Below are positions 63,511-64,000 of a DNA stretch of 64,000 nt, piece after piece. Every line of letters begins with the position of its first letter. Within the stretch, counting starts at the first letter, position 1. The translations under genes and the position numbers were made by a program. The stretch lies in assembly GCA_041649635.1 (NCBI GenBank), contig JBAZMV010000001.1, positions 496,001 to 560,000 of the forward strand. The letters are read 5' to 3'. The stretch comes from Dehalococcoidia bacterium (GTDB lineage: Bacteria > Chloroflexota > Dehalococcoidia > E44-bin15). The notes beneath the pieces are model-generated. The model was not told the DNA's origin and did not search any database. It was given only the letters and a program-made list of their open reading frames with translations.

Positions 63511-64000
63511 ATGGAAATCGGCATAATAGGTCTGGGCAAAAGCGGAAAAACGACCGTCTTTAACGCCCTGACAAAGGGCAAAGCCAATACCGGAACCTAC
63601 AGCACCGGCCCCAACGTCGGCACCGCCAAGGTCGCCGACCATCGCCTCGACGATCTGGACAAGATGTACAAACCCAAGAAGAAGACCCCCGCCGAGGTGA
63701 AATATACCGATATCGCCGTGCCGTCAAAAGGGGAGCTGAGGGGCGAGCTGCTGAACCACGTCAGCCAGACCGAGGGGCTGCTGCACGTGGTGCGCGTCTT
63801 CAAGAACGATAACGTCCCGCACCCGGAGGGGAGCACAGACCCGGACAGGGACATCAAGACCATGGAGATGGAGCTGGCCTTCTCCGACCTGTCCATCATC
63901 GAGAAGAAGCTGCAGCGCATCGAGGACACGTTCAAATCGGCCAAGCATCAGGATCGCGAGCACCTGACCCACGAGAAGGCGCTCATGGAGAAGATCAAAG
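63511..64000 (+). CDS. ychF: YchF/Obg-like GTPase (N-terminal part only)
   Basis: 163 codons open at the right edge. IGIIGLGKSGKTTVFNALTK is the G1 P-loop of the YchF (OLA1) subfamily, followed by GPNVGTAKVADHRLDDLDKM, YTDIAVPSKG and LRGELLNHVSQTEGLLHVVR, then EMELAFSDLSIIEKKLQRIE. It binds ATP or GTP and associates with ribosomes in other bacteria. GGAG precedes the ATG. The coiled-coil and TGS domains should lie beyond the window. Confidence 0.88.
   Translation, partial: MEIGIIGLGKSGKTTVFNALTKGKANTGTYSTGPNVGTAKVADHRLDDLDKMYKPKKKTPAEVKYTDIAVPSKGELRGELLNHVSQTEGLLHVVRVFKNDNVPHPEGSTDPDRDIKTMEMELAFSDLSIIEKKLQRIEDTFKSAKHQDREHLTHEKALMEKIK

Noticed and set aside
1..64000. rRNA, tRNA, prophage or conjugation genes
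   Set aside because: I saw no tRNA T-loop/acceptor pairing, rRNA-like sequence, integrase, phage structural or relaxase motif anywhere in the window.

Overview
The window looks like a chromosomal segment of an anaerobic bacterium. I favour an uncultured Chloroflexota lineage close to Dehalococcoidia. The grounds are a single-chain class II glycyl-tRNA synthetase, a FolP-FolK fusion, a radical-SAM/B12 protein of a type I associate with that phylum, oxygen-sensitive Fe-S enzymes (class I fumarase, ferredoxins, Fe-S old-yellow enzymes), and intergenic space full of dispersed palindromic repeats. This placement is inference from gene content; no rRNA or tRNA gene was seen.

Layout. 1-3.7 kb: truncated KimA-like permease, MBL hydrolase, glycyl-tRNA synthetase, DUF3795 protein. 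4.0-8.4 kb: two consecutive B12-dependent acyl-CoA mutase modules, each a separate large subunit followed by its own small cobalamin subunit, behind a near-consensus promoter. 8.6-15.6 kb: DUF167, Mre11/SbcD-like nuclease, PAP2 phosphatase, two nitronate-monooxygenase paralogues, Trm112-like protein, QueD and FolP-FolK. 15.7-27.3 kb: a central-carbon block with a CitE-like lyase, a three-gene biotin transcarboxylase-type complex, malate dehydrogenase, and a class I fumarase whose alpha and beta genes are separated by fumarate-reductase-like and acyl-CoA dehydrogenase genes. With the mutase modules this resembles a methylmalonyl-CoA (propionate/succinate) pathway cluster, but both mutases have lost the residues that define methylmalonyl-CoA mutase.

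28.2-32.8 kb and 57.3-63.2 kb hold two clusters of two unrecognised membrane-protein families. Family A is a four-helix protein beginning near LPLKTKIAxWW and ending near LDRKNYFEMxRQ. Family B has one membrane helix and an extracytoplasmic six-cysteine domain ending in GYQDVWP. One gene (29257-30156) fuses A to B, many members share an MSEEQ-like N-terminus, and dispersed repeats supply the ribosome-binding site of several members at exactly the same spacing. Remnants at 28750 and 45963 show gene turnover.

32.9-37.9 kb: a tightly overlapping minus-strand operon (NAD kinase, GNAT, NUDIX, GT4, methyltransferase, GT4). 38.2-43.8 kb: NUDIX, DUF3795, aspartate-semialdehyde dehydrogenase, an old-yellow-enzyme reductase, and an orphan HigA flanked by 26-bp direct repeats. 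44-51 kb: a transglutaminase-like lipoprotein, ferredoxin, a zinc-ribbon membrane protein, a family A member and a large secreted lipase. 51-60.9 kb: radical-SAM protein, C39-like peptidase, QueG-like Fe-S protein, a RAYT transposase between inverted hairpins, a second old-yellow enzyme, PHP phosphoesterase and HolA. The window ends inside a YchF-type GTPase.

Core metabolic genes look G+C-rich. The family A/B regions and 46-51 kb are visibly more A+T-rich, consistent with accessory DNA.
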